Origin: Sanghuangporus weigelae
Taxonomy: Eukaryota; Basidiomycota; Agaricomycetes; Hymenochaetales; Hymenochaetaceae
Direction of reading: 5' to 3'
Assembly (NCBI GenBank): GCA_033182465.1
Contig: CP137319.1
Span: forward strand, 1,736,001-1,800,000
DNA: 64,000 bases
Part shown: positions 1 through 11,891 of the stretch, in pieces
Layout: every line of letters begins with the position of its first letter
Numbering within the stretch: the stretch's first letter is position 1
The notes under the pieces: generated by a model
The model's database searches: none
Told to the model about the DNA's origin: nothing
Seen by the model: the letters and a program-made list of their open reading frames with translations, nothing else
Made by a program: the position numbers and the translations under genes

Positions 1-1209
1 CGGCAGAATACTGGTCGTCACCCTGAAGCCTGCGAATGACGAACACACGCTCCTTCTCGGTAAGGAAACGAGCAGTGTCAGGAAAGTCATGAGTAATAAA
101 GAAAGAAGCAACTCCTGCCAGAACAGTGGCAAGCCCTTCCAGGATGAAAATCCATGCCCTTCATTGTTTCATGATAAGTAATTTCGGTGACATCTCTAGT
201 ATCGTTGGTGACATACCAGGCTGGTTTGCCGCCAATGCCGTCCATCTCGGCGATTGCTGCCTGAAGATGTACAAGAATTGTTAGATGGAGACAGGAAGAA
301 AACAAGAAAAAGACCCATACGGCAAGCAAACCGCCGAAAGCACCTGAAGCCGTAGCAGCAGAGAAGAATATAGCGGCGCGAATGCCGAACTCGTGACGTT
401 TGTACCAGCTGTATAAACAAGTAAGCAAAACGACCCTGGAGGAACAATCAAAAACGGAACAGTGTTCACCATGAGAGATAGTAATTTACACCAGGGAAGA
501 GACCAGCTTCAAATAATCCAAGAAACCAGCGCATAGCTGGATGCAGATCCGTGAGTCGCGACTTTGCCGGGGACTATCTAAAGAGCAGCTGAACGTACTG
601 AGTAAGCCGCCGTAGTCATGAACAAGTCCCTGAACAGTCTGAAAGCGGCATCGTAAGCTCCGATGTCAATGTTTATCGGGTCAAAAATAGCATACCATCA
701 TGATGCCCCACATGAGCATGAGCATGGAGAGCCAGATCGAGGGACGGAGACGCTTGAGAAAGATGTTGGAGGGTACCTTGAAGGCCAGTCGTTAGACAAG
801 TGCAATCCACGTGCCCTAAACATTACCGACCTCGAATACAGCGTAAGAGAAGAAGAAAATGGTAAGACCCATCAAGTACTGACGGTCGGTGAGATTGAGG
901 TCTCGTTCCATACCATACAACTTTGGAGCATTAGGGGCAAAAGGCGGAATAGAGGCGAGTATAAGACCATACCTTGGCATTGCCGATACTTGATCTGTCG
1001 AGGAAGCTGAGGAGATAGAGGAAAGATAACCAAGGAATGAGAGTCCAGTCTAGCTTGCGGAGGAGCTTCTTCTCGTCGATGGCTGAGGTATCAACGTCGG
1101 GACGATAAATAGTTGTAGCAGGCTTATCGACTTCTTCAACCGTCTCGACTCGCTCTTTCTCTATCGAAGCTCGTCCGGCAGGATGCTTTTCAACGTCGGG
1201 AGAAGACAT
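1..1209 (-). CDS. MFS permease, anion:cation symporter (Dal5-like) family, 5' part only
   Basis: This is the N-terminal half of a plasma-membrane major facilitator transporter of the fungal Dal5/allantoate-permease type, which imports organic anions or small nitrogen compounds. The start at 1209 opens a hydrophilic tail followed by KLDWTLIPWLSFLYLLSFLD and RSSIGNAK, the hallmark of TM1 in this family. After an intron whose 5' splice site is near 967, the next exon reads LYGMERDLNLTDRQYLMGLT and FFFSYAVFEV (TM2). Later exons give WFLGLFEAGLFPGVNYYLS and a block near 300-400 with SWYKRHEFGIRAAIFFSAA and SGAFGGLLA, again standard for the family. The exon near position 1 reads on into the central loop, so the second six-helix bundle lies outside the window. 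The substrate cannot be told from sequence. It is divergent to the Vps9 gene across about 490 bp. Confidence 0.88.
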
Positions 1210-1701
1210 GGTGCCGCCGAGGGAAAGGAAGGGATACTGGGAGCGGAGAGCGAGAGTGGGAACAGAGAAGGCCCTGTGCGAAGATACGGTTTCGATGGAG
1301 GTTTTATACTTAAGATCACGCGAGAGTCGGACCGAATGAAATCGATGAAATAGAAAAGCAAAACAAAAACATCAGAATCAACAAACATAGAAAGAGATCT
1401 CGATCGACCAGGTACGGAGGCATCAGCATGTGGTATTTCTCAAATGGTCGTCGGAAGAAATATCTGCAGGTCAAGTTCAGGGTACGGTACTTTTCCGAAG
1501 ACGTTATCAGCATTCAAGTACAAAGCTGGATTGGATGAAGAAGAAGAAGCGGAGAAGCGGACGGACGGATACGAGAAGGTCACGGGGGTCATTGCGGGGG
1601 AATGCGGGGCAGGAATAATCGAATAGAAAATAACATTTCTTCAAATTCTTGGCCCGCGATCAAAATGAATTGATGCCGTTATCACCTTCTCCACAACTAT
1701 C
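1210..1701. promoter_or_regulatory. Divergent intergenic region between the MFS permease and the Vps9-like gene
   Basis: This 492-bp gap must hold the promoters of both flanking genes. Small open frames occur on both strands but have no recognisable family features. No clear TATA box or known operator was picked out. Confidence 0.5.
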
Positions 1702-4424
1702 ATGCTCGCTAGTACTCCTTCAGTCGATACAGACAATCGCATAATCTCCGACCCTGGAAATTCTTCGGCTTCCCCTTCCTCGTCGAGCAACGGCACAGAG
1801 TCCAGCAAGCCCGACTTCGTCGCGGTTCTCGCACAAGACTCTGCAGCTCCTTCATCATCCGTTCAACATGGTCGCGATCCTGATCCTTCAAAGCAACGTG
1901 CAAGTGATGAGATACTAGAACAGTTTGATCCACTCGCAGATTCCAACAATCAGGAGCCAAGACATGCCTCTGGAACTGAGCAGCCAGATGTACATCCAAT
2001 GACTCTCAAATCACCACCCTCTCATGCTCCCTCGCCAGCCAACGAGGCCATCGCATCAACGTCAGCCACAGAGTCAAGCAGCGCAGCAGTTGTGAACGCG
2101 TCTACTCCTGCGAGCATTGGTTCTGGTCTATCGTCTCTTGCCAACTTTGCGCGATCACTTACTCTACCAAAAGTTCGGACACGTTCTGTAGACATTGCGC
2201 CACCTCCAAACATCATCACACCCAACACCATCTCTTCATTCGCTGAGCAACAGCAATCACGACCGGGTACGCCTGCATCAACGCGTCAAGCCAACACCGA
2301 CGGCGAGGAATCTGCTGTGGTTCCGGCACCGGCCCCGACTTCCGAGGAGGGATCGACTGGAACAACCACAACCAATGGGCAGAAGGATGAACCACCGCCG
2401 TTTGACTTTCAGTTGTTTCTGGACCAAATGAAGTCAAAGAGCGCAGACCCAGTAGCAAAGTACCTTCGATCGTATGTCGCAGCTGTATTTATCTTCTTAT
2501 ATGATACTGATCATTTGTCCGATGGTAGATTTCTGAGCAATTTTGCGAAAAAGTCTCTCGCGATAAACGAGCAGATCAAAGTCATCAATGAATTTCTGAA
2601 TGTATGCCCTCGTGTTCTGAACTGACAAGCGGTGCTTAACGCATCAAAAGCACAGTTTATCGCTTTGCGAATGCACGAAGTGGACGTCTGGAAGAACGCG
2701 ACAGATGCTGAGTTCGACAATGCTATGGAAGCGATGGAAAAACTCGTCATGAATCGATTATATGAGTTGTGCGTTGGGACATGCCACTTTCACGCTTGCT
2801 TCTGACATTGTTCGCACTTTTCAAGCACTTTCACGCCCCAGCTGGCCGAGGCTCAACCACCTCGACCTATAACAACAGACGACCTGGAGCGTGATCGAGT
2901 GCTCGCTCAGCGTATAGCACTATTCGGATGGATCGAAGAGAAACATCTTGAAGTGCCTGATCCAGCGGATAGTGGGGGCTTTCTCATGTTCGCCCAACAA
3001 GGTCAGCGTCCTGGAAATCTTCTTGTCGAATTCAGGATGAACCCAGCAAATATAGAATTGTTGAAGATCAATCATTACAAGGCTCCGCGAGATAAGCTTA
3101 TTTGCGTGCTCAATTGCTGTAAGGTCATCTTCGGTTAGTCGTAGCTCTCTCTTCTCTACCGTTAGCGGCTAATCAGTGTTCCCATAGGCTTGATTAGGCA
3201 TCTGCAGAAAGAAGAGAACGCGGACTCATTCGTGCCCATACTGATATTTGTCGTTCTCAAAGCCAATCCACCAAACCTCATCTCAAATATCGAGTACGTG
3301 CATCTATTATCAACTTTAAGCGCACGCTGACCATCCGAACAGATACATACAGCGCTTTCGAAACCCCCAGAAACTGCAAAGTGAAGCCGGATATTATCTA
3401 TCTAGTTTGGTCCGTAATCTTATCTTCGTTGATTGTTATATATTGCTTAGTGAGTTATATACAGATGGGGGCCGTGCAATTCATTGAGACCATGGATCAC
3501 TCGAGTCTATCAAACATTACTGCCGAAGAGTTTGAGCGCAATGTCGAATTTGCTATTCACGATCTCCCACCTTCCCCTCAGTCTCTCGAAAAACCCGTTT
3601 CTGTTACACCTCCGTCATCTTCACGACCGACTACACCCGCGCGTCCATCTTCACTATCCGCTTTCTCAGCTCTTCCGGCAACACCTCCACGGCAATCTCG
3701 CGCAGCAGGTCCGTCGACACCAACTTCGCCTCATGCTGGTGAGGAGTCTGCTCAACCACTAGCAATTTCTCTCGGTGGCATGGGGACGAGTAATCTGGCA
3801 GATGATACTCGACGATTCCTCCAGAGGACTGGAGATACGATCAGCAAGCCCTTGAATGCGCTTGGAAGACTCCTTGGTGAAGCCCTTGATGGCTTAGACA
3901 CAGCACCCCCGGGAGCTTCGGCTCCAGCAGGGAGGAGAGAAACAGTTGAACTGGATACCCCTTCTACTCCTCCCATCCAAACGCCTTATAAGCCCCGCGT
4001 GCGGAATACACCTGCGTCCGGGACGTCTCTCGGTCAAACGCCAAACACCACTGGCTCAGGCTGGAGTACTCCCGACTCTCGCTTCAGCGTGGTCTCCACA
4101 CCATCCCGCGTCGCTCCTGGGTCTTACCCAACTCATTCAGGTGGGGAATTAGGCTTCGGTTTCGGTTCGTCTATCCCTTCGCATCTCTCCGCACGGTTTG
4201 CAGAGGGAGAAGGCGTCTCACGTACTCCAACTCCTGCTCTTGATCTAGCAGGAGTGCAAGCCGAGATTGACCAAGCGCATGCTAGAGCTGCAGACGCGGC
4301 TTTAGGTACACTTCTGCAGATATTCCCTGCCGTAGATCGCGAGGTGGCCGAGTGGGTGTTGGAAGCTGAAGGCGGGGATCTCGGGAGAAGTATCGAGAAA
4401 CTCCTGGAGATCGGAGGTGGTTGA
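1702..4424 (+). CDS. Vps9/Rabex-5-type Rab5 guanine nucleotide exchange factor with CUE domain
   Basis: The product should activate Rab5/Vps21 GTPases on endosomes and act in vacuolar sorting of ubiquitinated cargo. A Ser/Pro-rich N-terminus of about 230 residues precedes a helical bundle starting FDFQLFLDQMKSK and then the VPS9 domain. The domain shows ENADSFVPILIFVVLKANPP and, after a further intron, YIQRFRNP and GYYLSSLMGAVQFIETMD. The Asp in ADSF and the Tyr in GYY match the residues of Rabex-5 that contact the GTPase. A long Ser/Thr/Pro-rich linker follows, and the last 50 residues form a CUE-like ubiquitin-binding domain (LLQIFPAVDREVAEWVLEAE and EKLLEI). Introns lie near 2472-2528, 2601-2649, 2769-2823, 3135-3187, 3294-3343 and 3411-3464, all short GT-AG. 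Domain order matches yeast Vps9. The linker is longer than in yeast. Confidence 0.92.
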
Positions 4425-5050
4425 TATTTTCAATATATTCCATCATTTATTTTCGCTTGCATGCCGGTACACGGCCTTTGACATCGTGCTGTTCTTCAAT
4501 GTTGCCTTCATGTACTTTCGAGATCGATACTGCTTGTTCATATGCATGCTCGCCTCTAGAAGTGAAGCATCTGCTTCCCTTTAGCAGCAGAGTGCGCACA
4601 GAAAATGGAGACGACAATGGGACTACCAATATATTCATTGAACAATAAAGCGTACAATATCTACGTGGATCAAAATGACTGGTTAGCTGGTCTTGAGAAA
4701 TGAAGCACAAATTTGACAGATAATATAATTAAAACAACGATATAAAGGAAGGCGAAGAGAAAATCAACATGTGCAGTAAATCAACATGTGCAGTAATGCA
4801 TGTACCTAGTATGGATTCGTGCTGTACGTGTGGAGATGAGACGGAGCTGTGTGCGTTAAGTTAAGATGACACCGGAGAGAGGAGAGGAAAGAAAAGATTT
4901 CATCTTGCTACACTGTACGACAGAGGGAGAGGAGGAACAGGACGAAGCAAAAGGGCTGGGAAACGAATTCAAAACAATACACGCAAGAGAAACAGACAAA
5001 GACCACGTAAGGTGTGTTGAGACCAAGGGCATGATACAGCGCCATTGCCA
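4425..5050. other. Convergent intergenic region, presumed 3' UTRs
   Basis: This gap lies between two converging genes and should hold both transcript ends. AT-rich stretches with AATAAA-like words occur near 4645. A 17-bp motif is repeated head to tail at 4761-4794. The open frame at 4866-5264 is antisense to the neighbouring gene and has no family features. Confidence 0.4.
4761..4794. repeat. Perfect 17-bp tandem repeat (two units)
   Basis: The word AAATCAACATGTGCAGT occurs twice without a gap. It sits in the convergent 3' region and has no evident function. Confidence 0.8.
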
Positions 5051-8000
5051 CTACGACCCATTCCAGATAGTACCAAAAAGTGTTCGTGCCGAAGACATGA
5101 GTTCTGCCGTACGATTAGAAACTGTCCTATTCGGACCGTCGTTGGATGTCGCTTTGACTTCATTCAGCCCTGACCGTTCGTTTTTAACAGTTGATCCCGT
5201 CGTGGTTGACGAGTCTGACGGAGGTATAACGTTCCTTGACAAAATGCTACTTGCGTCTTGTTGAGTAGTGGTTGACGTTTGCATATGTTGTTCGTCCTCT
5301 TCTGGAATAGACGGCGGTAGATTTCGGCCATTGGAAGTTGCGACAGATGAGACAGAAACTGGCGCTGACGAAGAGTTGCTTGACACTATGTAATCCGTGC
5401 TTTTGCCGGTCTGTGATGACAAGGGACCTACTGGAGATCCCCCAGGAGACTTGGAAAGAGGAACTTCATTGGGCGAGAAATTCTTATCCGAAGAACCTCG
5501 ACCGTACGAGTCCACTGGGCTCTCACGTTCCAATGCTCGCGTCCCCTGCGACTTCAGATCCGGGATAGGTGACGACCGATAGACAGCATTAGACTGCAAT
5601 GTCGTGCTTTTCTCTATCACACCCGAACCTACGATGGGAGGCGATAGAGATTCGCTTATGCGCTTGCCTTCTCGATTGCGACCACGAGTACTATGGCCAC
5701 CACGTCCGTCCGATTGAGCACTTCGTCCAATGAAGTCTTCGCTCGTCTTCCGGTACAGTCGGGCACCCCGTCCGTCGCGAACCTCGCGTCCAGTATGTGT
5801 AGCACCCAATGCTCCACCAATGCCTAAACCAATACCGATACCACCAATGGCGAGCGGAGGATATCGCGACTGTGGGGAATTGCTATCACCTAACGGAGAG
5901 TTCGCTCCACTGGCAATAGACCGTGAACGGGACCGACCTCGTTCCGGTTCGCCCTGATCTGGTGAAGAAGCGAGAGAAGAATTACGAGTGCGAGAGCGTC
6001 CCCGGCTCTCACTCCGACTTTCCGATCCAGACCGTGAACCCGATCGCACAATGGACGAGGATGTGGCAGAGCCGGAGACCGGAGAAGCACAGGCAGAACG
6101 ACCACGCGGCGATATTTCTGGTGAAAGTAATCCAGCATGTAAAGTAGGCGATTCTGGAGGGGAGCGCATTCGCGCATGTTCTTCTTGATGCGCGGGACTG
6201 ATTCCCGGCGTCGGAATTGCAAGAGTAGGTGATGAAGGCACAAGTGTTGCCGCAATATCAGATCCTGGCAAAGATGGCGAAGGCGATCTGCAACCACTCT
6301 CATATCTCAAAGACGCTATCCGCGGGTTAACCTTGGGCTGAAAATCAGGCGATGGCGTTCGGTCGCGAAGTAAGTCCAACTGAGAAGTTTGAGGACTATG
6401 GCTACTGCTGCTCTCGGAGCGGCCATTTGCGTGAGATACAGCTATCCGCACGCGGTCCTCCCCTCTTTGTCCTGTATGGTTATGTTGAGTGAGAGTGTGC
6501 GGACGTGCCTGGTATGTACCGGCACGTGTCAGGTTGCCGCCAACAGAATCATCTTCGTGAGTGTCTGCCAAAATATCATCAAGATATTCGAACTCTGCCT
6601 CGGTCGTGAGTCCTTCGGAGCCAGGATCGCTACCAACAGTGAAGTGCGGACCAGATGATGAATGCGAGTGATTTTCAATACTGAATCGATGCGGGTGTGA
6701 ACGCTGGTGCGAGCTGACCCCAAGTTCAGATGAAGATCCAGCTTCGTCGTACCCTGTTTGCATGCGGAAACGAACCGCATCGCCTTCACCCCAAGGATAG
6801 ACATTTCCGTTTGGACTGTGATAGACAAGCTCCCCTGCTTCTGTCCCGCGTTCATAATGCTCAAAGACATCAGTCCGACCAACGCTGACATGTTCACCAT
6901 ACCCGTAACCGCCGTATCCATAACCATAGCCGGAAGACCCAACAAACATTCCTCCATTACCAATTCCGCGATGGCCTTGATAAGTGCCACTACCATGAAC
7001 GATGCCAGGGGTAGAGGGCAGACTCGGCAATGGAGAACCGCCCCTATACAAGACGCCATCTTCGTTATCTTCCCTTCCACCGGTTTTAAGGATAGTCGGT
7101 GCAATGGGTGCTATTGTCACATGCTCGCGATCTAGGGCTACGCTTGAGCGACTCCGGTTGGTCTCACTCACACGCCCACTGTTGCTTCCAGATCCAGAAC
7201 CTGAACTTGCAGAGGCGCTATTGCGTGAACGACCTGATTTGTTACTCCCGGTTGATGAGCGTCGGAGGCGTGGTCGATCTGGATAATGCGACGAGAGTGG
7301 ATGGCGGACGTTCGGTTGATGATGAGTTTCAAGGGCGGATTGATATTCTTGTAGACTCGAGGATGATATTGTTCTGGACGGAGGCTTCATCTCAATCACT
7401 TCATCTTCGTCCTCAGCCTCCATTTGAGAGTCGTCCTCTGAATTAGAATCTCCTCCGTCCATACCAATGCCAACGTCTTCATAAAGCCCATCTTCGGTAT
7501 CTTCTGCGTAGCTGCGTTATTCCCAAAGGACAAGGTCAATGAAAGGTAAACAAATAAAGGGACCAAAAAGACGCTCACCCATCATCATCATAGGAAGACC
7601 ATGATTGACCACCTGTCGAAGGCGACATCGGTACAGAGCCACTGTCGATCGCTATACACTGCTCGACGATCGCGTTGAAACTGATATGCTTCTTTTGCGG
7701 GGCCGACGCAGGAGCAGACGAAGCCGCTCTACTTTCACCAATTCCGGCCACTTCATGCGTGCTTGCTTCACTGCTTTCTGGGTTATCGAGAGGAACTGGA
7801 CTTATGTACGGAGATGCAGAATTTGTAGGTGCTCCTGGACTGCCTCTTGCATGGAACATCATCTCGGCGAGGTTATTCGACGCGCCTGTCCGTTGATTTA
7901 CTGAGAGAGGGCCTGAGTATGGCTGAGGTGCTGCTTCAAGCTCGCGATCCACTGGTACAAGAGCTACTCTCGGAGGAGAGACTCGAGTCTTTGAAGCGCC

Positions 8001-8816
8001 ACCACGTCCAAAGCGTGGGAGAATGTTGGTATCGCTCTTCGTATGCAACAGGGGTGGACGTCCACCCCGCCCGGCAGACAATGAAGTGTATGGTTCCTCT
8101 TGCCAGAGTGACTCGGAGCCATCCTTCGTTTCATGATGTTTGGCATTGTGATAATCGGTAAATTCGCTGCTTTCCTCGGCCCATATAGGCGCGGGAGGAA
8201 GTGCGCTCGTGAGCATTTCTGCGATGCTGCGGTGCTTCAGAATCGGTTTCTTGACACTTGCGTCATGAACAGGAAGGCCATATCGACTACTTTGGTGATC
8301 CATTTGCCCAAGGTTTACAGTACTCGAAGGTGAAGAAAGGCTGTTGTTGCCACCTGACTTTGAAGATGTAGCAGATGCATCGTCTTTGGACTGCTGCTTC
8401 GCAGGCGGCGAGATGGCCGGTTTGGGAGGCGGTGACCAGTCAACTGCGGTGTGAAGGGGACCATAAAGCCATGTTACATCTGAATCTTTGAGCCTATGAC
8501 CGTGATAGGCTATGTTTAGAGTTCGTCTACGTGAAAGATAAGATAGAACAACGAACCAGTTGAGCGTTTCAGGGGAGACAGTCTTGAGCTTGTTACGTTG
8601 CTTCATCCACGTCCGCCATGATGCATTCTCAAGCCTGACGCCGTTGGCAATTTCATGCTTCTGCTTTGTCATGCTCCTCCATGAACGCCAAACATCTTCT
8701 TCCGCCCAGTCATGCGAGAGATAATCGACCTGTCCCCGCGGGAGCGGCTGGAGGGCGGCATCATCGGGCATGCCAGCGGTTACAGAGACCAGGAGAACGG
8801 GGAGATAGTTGGCCAT
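5051..8816 (-). CDS. Reg1-like protein phosphatase 1 regulatory subunit
   Basis: The product is probably the regulatory subunit that targets PP1 (Glc7) to the Snf1/AMPK pathway in glucose repression. Near the N-terminus it carries the conserved fungal block VDYLSHDWAEEDVWRSW, NGVRLENASWRTW, LKTVSPETLNW and LKDSDVTWLYGPL known from Reg1-type proteins. Before the second intron lies KKHISFNAIVEQCIAID, matching the Reg1 PP1-docking (RVxF-like) segment. The remaining 800 residues are low-complexity Ser/Gly/Arg-rich sequence without a fold. Two introns are inferred. One at 8494-8556 (63 nt, in frame and without stops) must be removed to restore LNWLKDSD. The other at 7512-7578 joins YDDDG to YAEDTEDG. 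The spliced protein is about 1,211 residues, in the size range of yeast Reg1. The function is by homology of the short motifs only. Confidence 0.85.
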
Positions 8817-9985
8817 GCACTACTCAAAAACGCGTCCAATTAGACGGCGCTGATGGTGATTTGGCTGGCAAATTTAAAGTGAATTACGATTGCGAGATGC
8901 AAATGCGATAACGAGCCAGCCGGATACACGAGAGAGAGAGAGAACGCAAGTGTGCAGGTGAGACGGGAACCTAGAGCCTAGAGGAGGAAGACACGAAATA
9001 AGAAACAGAGAAGTAGACAACGGAGAGAAGGAGGGGAGACGCGATCAACGAAGCCGTACGATGCGTCGAACCCGATGCGGTGCGAGATGAAGTTACGATG
9101 AGCTCGCTGCGTATGTCGATGAGGAGGTACTAGGTACTACAGCGCCAGAGGCGGAGCATGGTGGAGAGAGGAAGAGAGAGTCACTGTCAGGAATCGAATC
9201 GCGACGCTCCTCTCTGGTTGCCGAATCTAGACCCGTTCCGTTTCCTCTCTCGGCACTTGCACTTTCCCGATTCCGTATTTCCAAAAATTTTCATCGAGGA
9301 ATTTTCGTCATGTACATATATTTCCAAAAGAAGTTGACGTTCTGGGTTGCTCTAACGCGTTCTTTTCAGGCCTGTTCCTTCGCCAGAATTCTGGCTGCAC
9401 CAAATAATCTCATGCAGCCAGGAACGCGGTACTCGGGCTACTGCTCAACAGCAGTACACAGCAGTACACAGCGGTACGTAGACTTTTCTGTCACTTGACC
9501 ACTTCCTCTCCACTTTCGCCGCACCGCACCATATGATTCTCTTCTCCCTCTCAGTTTTGACTGTTCTCGATCGTAAATACAGTTCGTGATCACGAATGTC
9601 TCGCGATCGACGACTTGGGAAAAGACGGGACGCCGCTATATATCCACGTGTAGTTCATTCCTGAAGACGGTCTGCGGGAAGAGTCGGTACTACTATTGAA
9701 GAGGAAGAGACAGAGACGCTAAGTGGCGCTGTATCCATCCCCGACACCGAATTTTTCGGATGGAACTATCGTAGTACTGCGTTGTCTCCACTACTCTATA
9801 AAATTCGTTTCGGAGAATTGCCTTTTCAAGTGTCCTTTGTAATTTGTGTTTGGTTTAGATGTCACGTGCTCTGCCACCTCAAATGCAGCAGAATGCCAGC
9901 TTGATTTATTGTTATTTCTCTTTCGTGATCGTGTATATTCTTCCAGTCATTTAGTTCGTTTCAAACAGATTTACTCCGGTCAGCG
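8817..9985. promoter_or_regulatory. Divergent upstream region of the Reg1-like and small membrane protein genes
   Basis: This 1.17-kb gap is divergent. It contains a short GA run near 8931-8941, several short repeats (ACAGCAGTAC-like, 9447-9475) and a 14-bp perfect palindrome at 9583-9596. The open frames here are short and look like chance. The long 5' region would fit a regulated gene such as the Reg1-like one. Confidence 0.4.
9583..9596. promoter_or_regulatory. 14-bp perfect palindrome in a divergent promoter
   Basis: TTCGTGATCACGAA reads the same on both strands and is flanked on both sides by CGATCG-type words. A dimeric factor site is possible, but no known motif was recognised. Confidence 0.3.
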
Positions 9986-10860
9986 ATGCCTGAGTACGGC
10001 GAATCACCAGAATCGACCTCATCCGCAGCGATGCATCCGGGTGCTGATGATCCCGAATCCGAGCTTCAACGGAAGATACATTTGCTTTTCGAAAGAAGCG
10101 TATCAAGTGTCCAGGATTACTCCTCAAAGTGAACTGCTACACACAACTCTTGTCTATGCTGTGATTGTTAATGAAGATCTTGTAGAATCCACCAGATGTA
10201 CCTTAGTCCAGCCTTGACACAGGCACGAGCATTCAGCGAAACTCACCCAGTATTATCCGTACGTTTTCTCACAAGCTTGACTAGTACTCATGAAGTTAGC
10301 GATTAACATCCGATTCTCCGACAGTTATTCATCGGGATCTATTCCATTCTTAGCTTTGTGCCAATCGCAGCCTTTTTGTGAGTCCTCCGCTCATCATGCT
10401 CGAAGCGGTTCACCAAGTTTGATGTAGCTTCTCCACGGTATTCATACTGTTTACATCTATAACTGTAGCCCTGGCCGCTGCTACCATTCTATCTGGCTTC
10501 ATAATCAGCTTGTCTGGTGCGCCCGTATATTGTCGCCTCCGAGTGTCAGGACTTACGCTTCCTTATCGAGCAGCTTTCTTTCTTTTTTGCACCTTATTCT
10601 GGGTTTCGCTCGTCTCCATCTCTGTAACCGCGCTTGTACTTTTGGTATACCAGCTCAAGCGGCTCGTAATCAATCTCCGCGAAGAATCCGCATGGCAGAC
10701 TGGTATCAAGAAGTGGGTGTTTGAGCTGCAAGAGTTCGCGCTTTCTAGGCTTCCTAAGAAGAGCCATGCCGATAACTCTCACATTCAAGAGCCTCCCAGA
10801 GTCGCGCAGCCCGAAGACACGCCTGCGAAAATAGAAGCAGTTGAAAACAACCTATTCTAA
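9986..10860 (+). CDS. Small multi-spanning membrane protein, promethin/LDAF1-like (first copy, intact)
   Basis: The start at 9986 opens MPEYGESPESTSSAAMHPG. A 48-nt intron at 10129-10176 keeps the frame into MYLSPALTQARAFSETHPVL. Two further short introns separate LFIGIYSILSFVPIAAF and FSTVFILFTSITVALAAAT, and the last exon ends in EAVENNLF. The spliced protein has about 250 residues: an acidic N-terminus, three or four closely spaced hydrophobic segments in the middle, and a charged C-terminus. The run HPVLSLFIGIYSILS followed by clustered hairpin-like segments resembles promethin/LDAF1 lipid-droplet assembly proteins, but this rests on topology and a short motif only. It is the first gene of a duplicated two-gene unit; its second copy at about 16.06-16.86 kb is a pseudogene. 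Confidence 0.6.
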
Positions 10861-11270
10861 TTATAAGTTATTCGTACTTGCCGAAAGGACCACGGTTCCT
10901 TACTTCTCTGTATGAATTATTCTAATGGACCGGCTATTCTGACAATTTGTTCATGCTCTAGACCAAAAAAATCAGATGGATGTTGTATCCAGCGCAGATC
11001 GCGCATTTGAAAAGAGCTCAAAAAAAAAAAAAAAATTAGGATACGCTTAGTAGGATGCTATATGATACCTGGAATCGGAGTCTTGAGGTACCAGAGCACG
11101 TATCATCTATCCACATCGGCTTCAAACTCCCGCAGCGTGGAAGCGCATGACCTGACAAAAGTCTTGCTACCTTATTCATCGACACTCTCCTTTCAATAAA
11201 AAAAACTGGTGCATTCTAGCATTATATGGCTTGTCATACAAATACGGTCTGGATTGGACAGCTTGCTCTG

Positions 11271-11405
11271 GTGATTTCGTGATAGGTCGCTCTCCAGACG
11301 ATGAACGGTATCTGGCTGATTGGATCAGCCGGCAATTGCTCTGTTTGATTTCGTGACAGGTCCAGTCGATGAACGGTGTCTGGCTGTTTGGATCAGCCGG
11401 CAATT
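11271..11405. repeat. Imperfect tandem repeat of about 65 bp, two units
   Basis: Units at 11271-11337 and 11345-11405 share TGATTTCGTGA, GATGAACGG and TGGATCAGCCGGCAATT. The equivalent place upstream of MFS copy B has only one recognisable, more diverged unit (about 17255-17315). Confidence 0.75.
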
Positions 11406-11635
11406 AAACGACTGTTCACGCGACTATTTTTGAATGGTCGCGTGTTCTTGTCTTCGACTCCCATGATCGCGCTTCTATGTACTGTACACGGAGTCAATTT
11501 CGTGGAGCACACTCATAACCTCTTACAATCCACAGCTTTGGCATGAATTTCCGAGTGTCTTGACCAGCAGGTATTGCGCGTTAGAATAAAACGGTTGTCC
11601 TGCAGATTGTCCTGGAATACTCGTTTCCTGAACGG

Positions 11636-11656
11636 CCGCATGCGGGATGATCCAAT
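11636..11656. promoter_or_regulatory. Conserved palindrome CCGCATGCGG plus CCAAT box upstream of MFS copy A
   Basis: A perfect 10-bp palindrome is followed 6 bp later by CCAAT. The same pair is kept upstream of copy B at 17529-17549. The everted CCG/CGG triplets are the kind of half-site bound by Zn2Cys6 factors; this is an inference. Confidence 0.45.
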
Positions 11657-11891
11657 CGGACGCGAGGTGGCACACAACAAGGTCTAGCTATCTCAGATCT
11701 GTCCGTCGCTACGATATGTATATGAGAAAGTCAGCGCCCAGGGAACTGTGAAAAAGCCAATAATGATCTACCGTTTCCCATATAAAAGATGCCACTGGTT
11801 GACTTCATGTCACTTTTTCGTGTCTCCGCACCTGTCTCTTCTGTTCCCCCATTTTCACGCTCAGCGTCCTCAAGGGCAACTCACAACAACG

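Larger units (their letters stand above)
10861..11891. promoter_or_regulatory. Upstream region of MFS copy A
   Basis: This 1.03-kb region holds a poly-A run at about 11021-11034, an imperfect tandem repeat (11271-11405), a conserved palindrome plus CCAAT (11636-11656) and a TATAAAA at 11781. Parts of it, especially from about 11,600 on, match the region upstream of MFS copy B. Confidence 0.6.

Noticed and set aside
4866-5264. Plus-strand frame of 132 codons
   Set aside because: It overlaps the 3' end of the Reg1-like gene on the other strand and has no family features.
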